DNA from: an uncultured Dehalococcoidia bacterium
GTDB taxonomy: Bacteria; Chloroflexota; Dehalococcoidia; Lucifugimonadales; UBA3495
Assembly (NCBI GenBank): GCA_951812625.1
Contig: CATOSP010000002.1
Span: 1,466,880 to 1,530,879 of the forward strand
DNA: 64,000 bases
Direction: 5' to 3'
A program made the translations under genes and the position numbers. Shown here piece after piece: positions 63,061 to 64,000 of the stretch (its first letter is position 1; the number at the start of each line of letters is the position of its first letter). Under the pieces are notes generated by a model. It was not told the DNA's origin and ran no database searches. It saw only the letters and a list, made by a program, of their open reading frames with translations.

Positions 63061-63978
63061 CTACCCTTTCCTGGTAAACTTCACAACCGTTCGCCCCTGG
63101 CTCCCCTCGTAGGGTTCCACCACGTACAGGTCCTTGTGGGAATCAGCCCAGATGCCATGACAGGAACGGTGGACCTCAGAACCCCACTGGGCGAGAATTT
63201 CGCCGTCGCTGCTCAAGACGCTGACTAGGCCGCCGTTGTGCTCTGCGACGTAGGCGATGTCGTCGTTGTCAATGTACATGACCGCAGGGCCGATCAACTT
63301 GGAAGGCCAGGTCGAGATGTACTCACCTGACTGGCTGAAGACCTGCACCCGGTCATTCTCCCGGTCTGCGATCAGCAGCCGTCCCTTCCGGTCAATCCAC
63401 GCGCCGTGGGGCAGATTGAATTGCCCAGGGCCGTCTCCGGGACCGCCCCAGGACTCCACGTACCGTCCATTCGCCTCGAACTTATGGACCCTCGCATTGG
63501 CGTAGCCGTCGGCGATGAATATCTCCCCCGCGTCGTTGATGGCAATTCCTGCGGGAAGGTTGAACGGGTCCCCCCCATGGGTCACCTGCCGCCACCCGTT
63601 GGAGCTGAAGTCCGTGTTGTCCGCTCCGGTATTCGAGCGGAACCCCTTCAGCCCGATCGTCATCAGCAACTGCCCGTCTGGCGTGAACTTCATGATCTGG
63701 CAGTCGTTCCGCTCCACCAGCCAGACGTTGTCCTCTTTGTCCAGGATGATGGCGTGAGGGAACAGGAACAGGCCCTCGCCCCAGGCGGAGAGGAAGTTGC
63801 CGTCCCGGTCGAAGATCATCACCGGGTGATTCGGGTCACGGTTGAAGCAGTAGACCCGGTCCTTGGAATCGCCATACACAGCTGCCGCCGGCATGTTCCA
63901 GCCCTCGGGGACCTTGGCCCAGTGGAAGTCCACATCGTAGGTATACTGTCCGCTGCCTACCGTCTGGGTCGTCGTCAT
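63061..63978 (-). CDS. NHL-repeat beta-propeller protein, second copy
   Basis: 305 residues with AAAGGGGTGCATCT before the ATG. Begins MTTTQTVGSGQYTYDVDFHW. NHL blades: VMIFDRDGNFLSAWGEGL, QIMKFTPDGQLLMTIG, FNLPAGIAINDAGEIFIADG and VQVFSQSGEYISTWPS. Paralogue of 44667-45545, with similar length and blade order. Both lack a signal peptide. The partner gene, if any, lies outside the window. Function unknown. Confidence 0.87.
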   Translation of the reverse strand: MTTTQTVGSGQYTYDVDFHWAKVPEGWNMPAAAVYGDSKDRVYCFNRDPNHPVMIFDRDGNFLSAWGEGLFLFPHAIILDKEDNVWLVERNDCQIMKFTPDGQLLMTIGLKGFRSNTGADNTDFSSNGWRQVTHGGDPFNLPAGIAINDAGEIFIADGYANARVHKFEANGRYVESWGGPGDGPGQFNLPHGAWIDRKGRLLIADRENDRVQVFSQSGEYISTWPSKLIGPAVMYIDNDDIAYVAEHNGGLVSVLSSDGEILAQWGSEVHRSCHGIWADSHKDLYVVEPYEGSQGRTVVKFTRKG

Positions 63979-64000
63979 AGATGCACCCCTTTTTCCGTCT

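Overview
The window reads as one contiguous stretch of a free-living bacterial chromosome. The gene set suggests a Chloroflexota heterotroph, perhaps of the Dehalococcoidia/SAR202 type. That placement is inferred from the complete S10/spc/alpha ribosomal order, C+ zinc-binding ribosomal proteins, a fused electron-transfer flavoprotein, paired flavin acyl-CoA dehydrogenases and a UGSC-type selenoprotein. No single marker proves it. There is no rRNA, prophage, insertion sequence or CRISPR array. One tRNA gene is present.

Layout. (1) 1-15308, plus strand: rplB (truncated by the window edge) through rpsI, a 30-gene run including secY, adk, map, infA, rpoA and truA. (2) 15319-22836, minus strand: a methionine/SAM recycling operon, mtnA-mtnP-rhodanese-ahcY-metK, followed by a deiodinase-like gene and a phosphohexomutase. 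A recognisable promoter, SAM-I riboswitch and intrinsic terminator precede it. (3) 23168-34593: nicotinate phosphoribosyltransferase overlapping a fused EtfBA, two acyl-CoA dehydrogenases, a YHS protein, an epimerase, an esterase and two amidohydrolases; this is a catabolic and redox block. (4) 34616-41374: a zinc-ribbon protein, a PAS-GAF histidine kinase with a NarL-type regulator, a lone receiver domain, two universal-stress-type proteins and small proteins, with a 0.7 kb structured non-coding gap. (5) 41392-52389: transporters, a UGSC selenoprotein operon, an NHL beta-propeller protein, two Gfo/Idh/MocA oxidoreductases, a thiolase/DUF35 pair, a hydrolase and an SDR. (6) 52431-55923: Zur and a ZnuABC-type zinc importer. 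(7) 56203-62867: a DUF502 membrane protein, then a compact minus-strand signalling operon (STAS, receiver-PP2C phosphatase, RsbW-like kinase, periplasmic-binding lipoprotein, HAMP histidine kinase). (8) tRNA-Ala(GGC) and a second NHL protein.

The most notable content is two genes that look broken but are better read as selenoproteins. At 16731-17501 an in-frame UGA lies in the motif FGSYT-U-PPF of a deiodinase-family thioredoxin-fold protein. At 43969-44520 an in-frame UGA forms U-G-S-C in a UGSC-family protein. In both cases the reading frame stays open and family-like on each side of the UGA. In both, a perfect short hairpin with a G at the start or second position of its apical loop begins 11-13 nt after the UGA, as bacterial SECIS elements do. 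The organism should therefore encode SelA, SelB, SelD and tRNA-Sec elsewhere.

How the parts may work together: the riboswitch shuts down SAM-cycle genes when SAM is plentiful. ETF would take electrons from the nearby acyl-CoA dehydrogenases. Zur would repress the zinc importer through an inverted repeat at its promoter. The partner-switching operon probably links an extracellular ligand, bound by the lipoprotein, to an anti-anti-sigma output. These links come from gene order and family knowledge, not from direct evidence.
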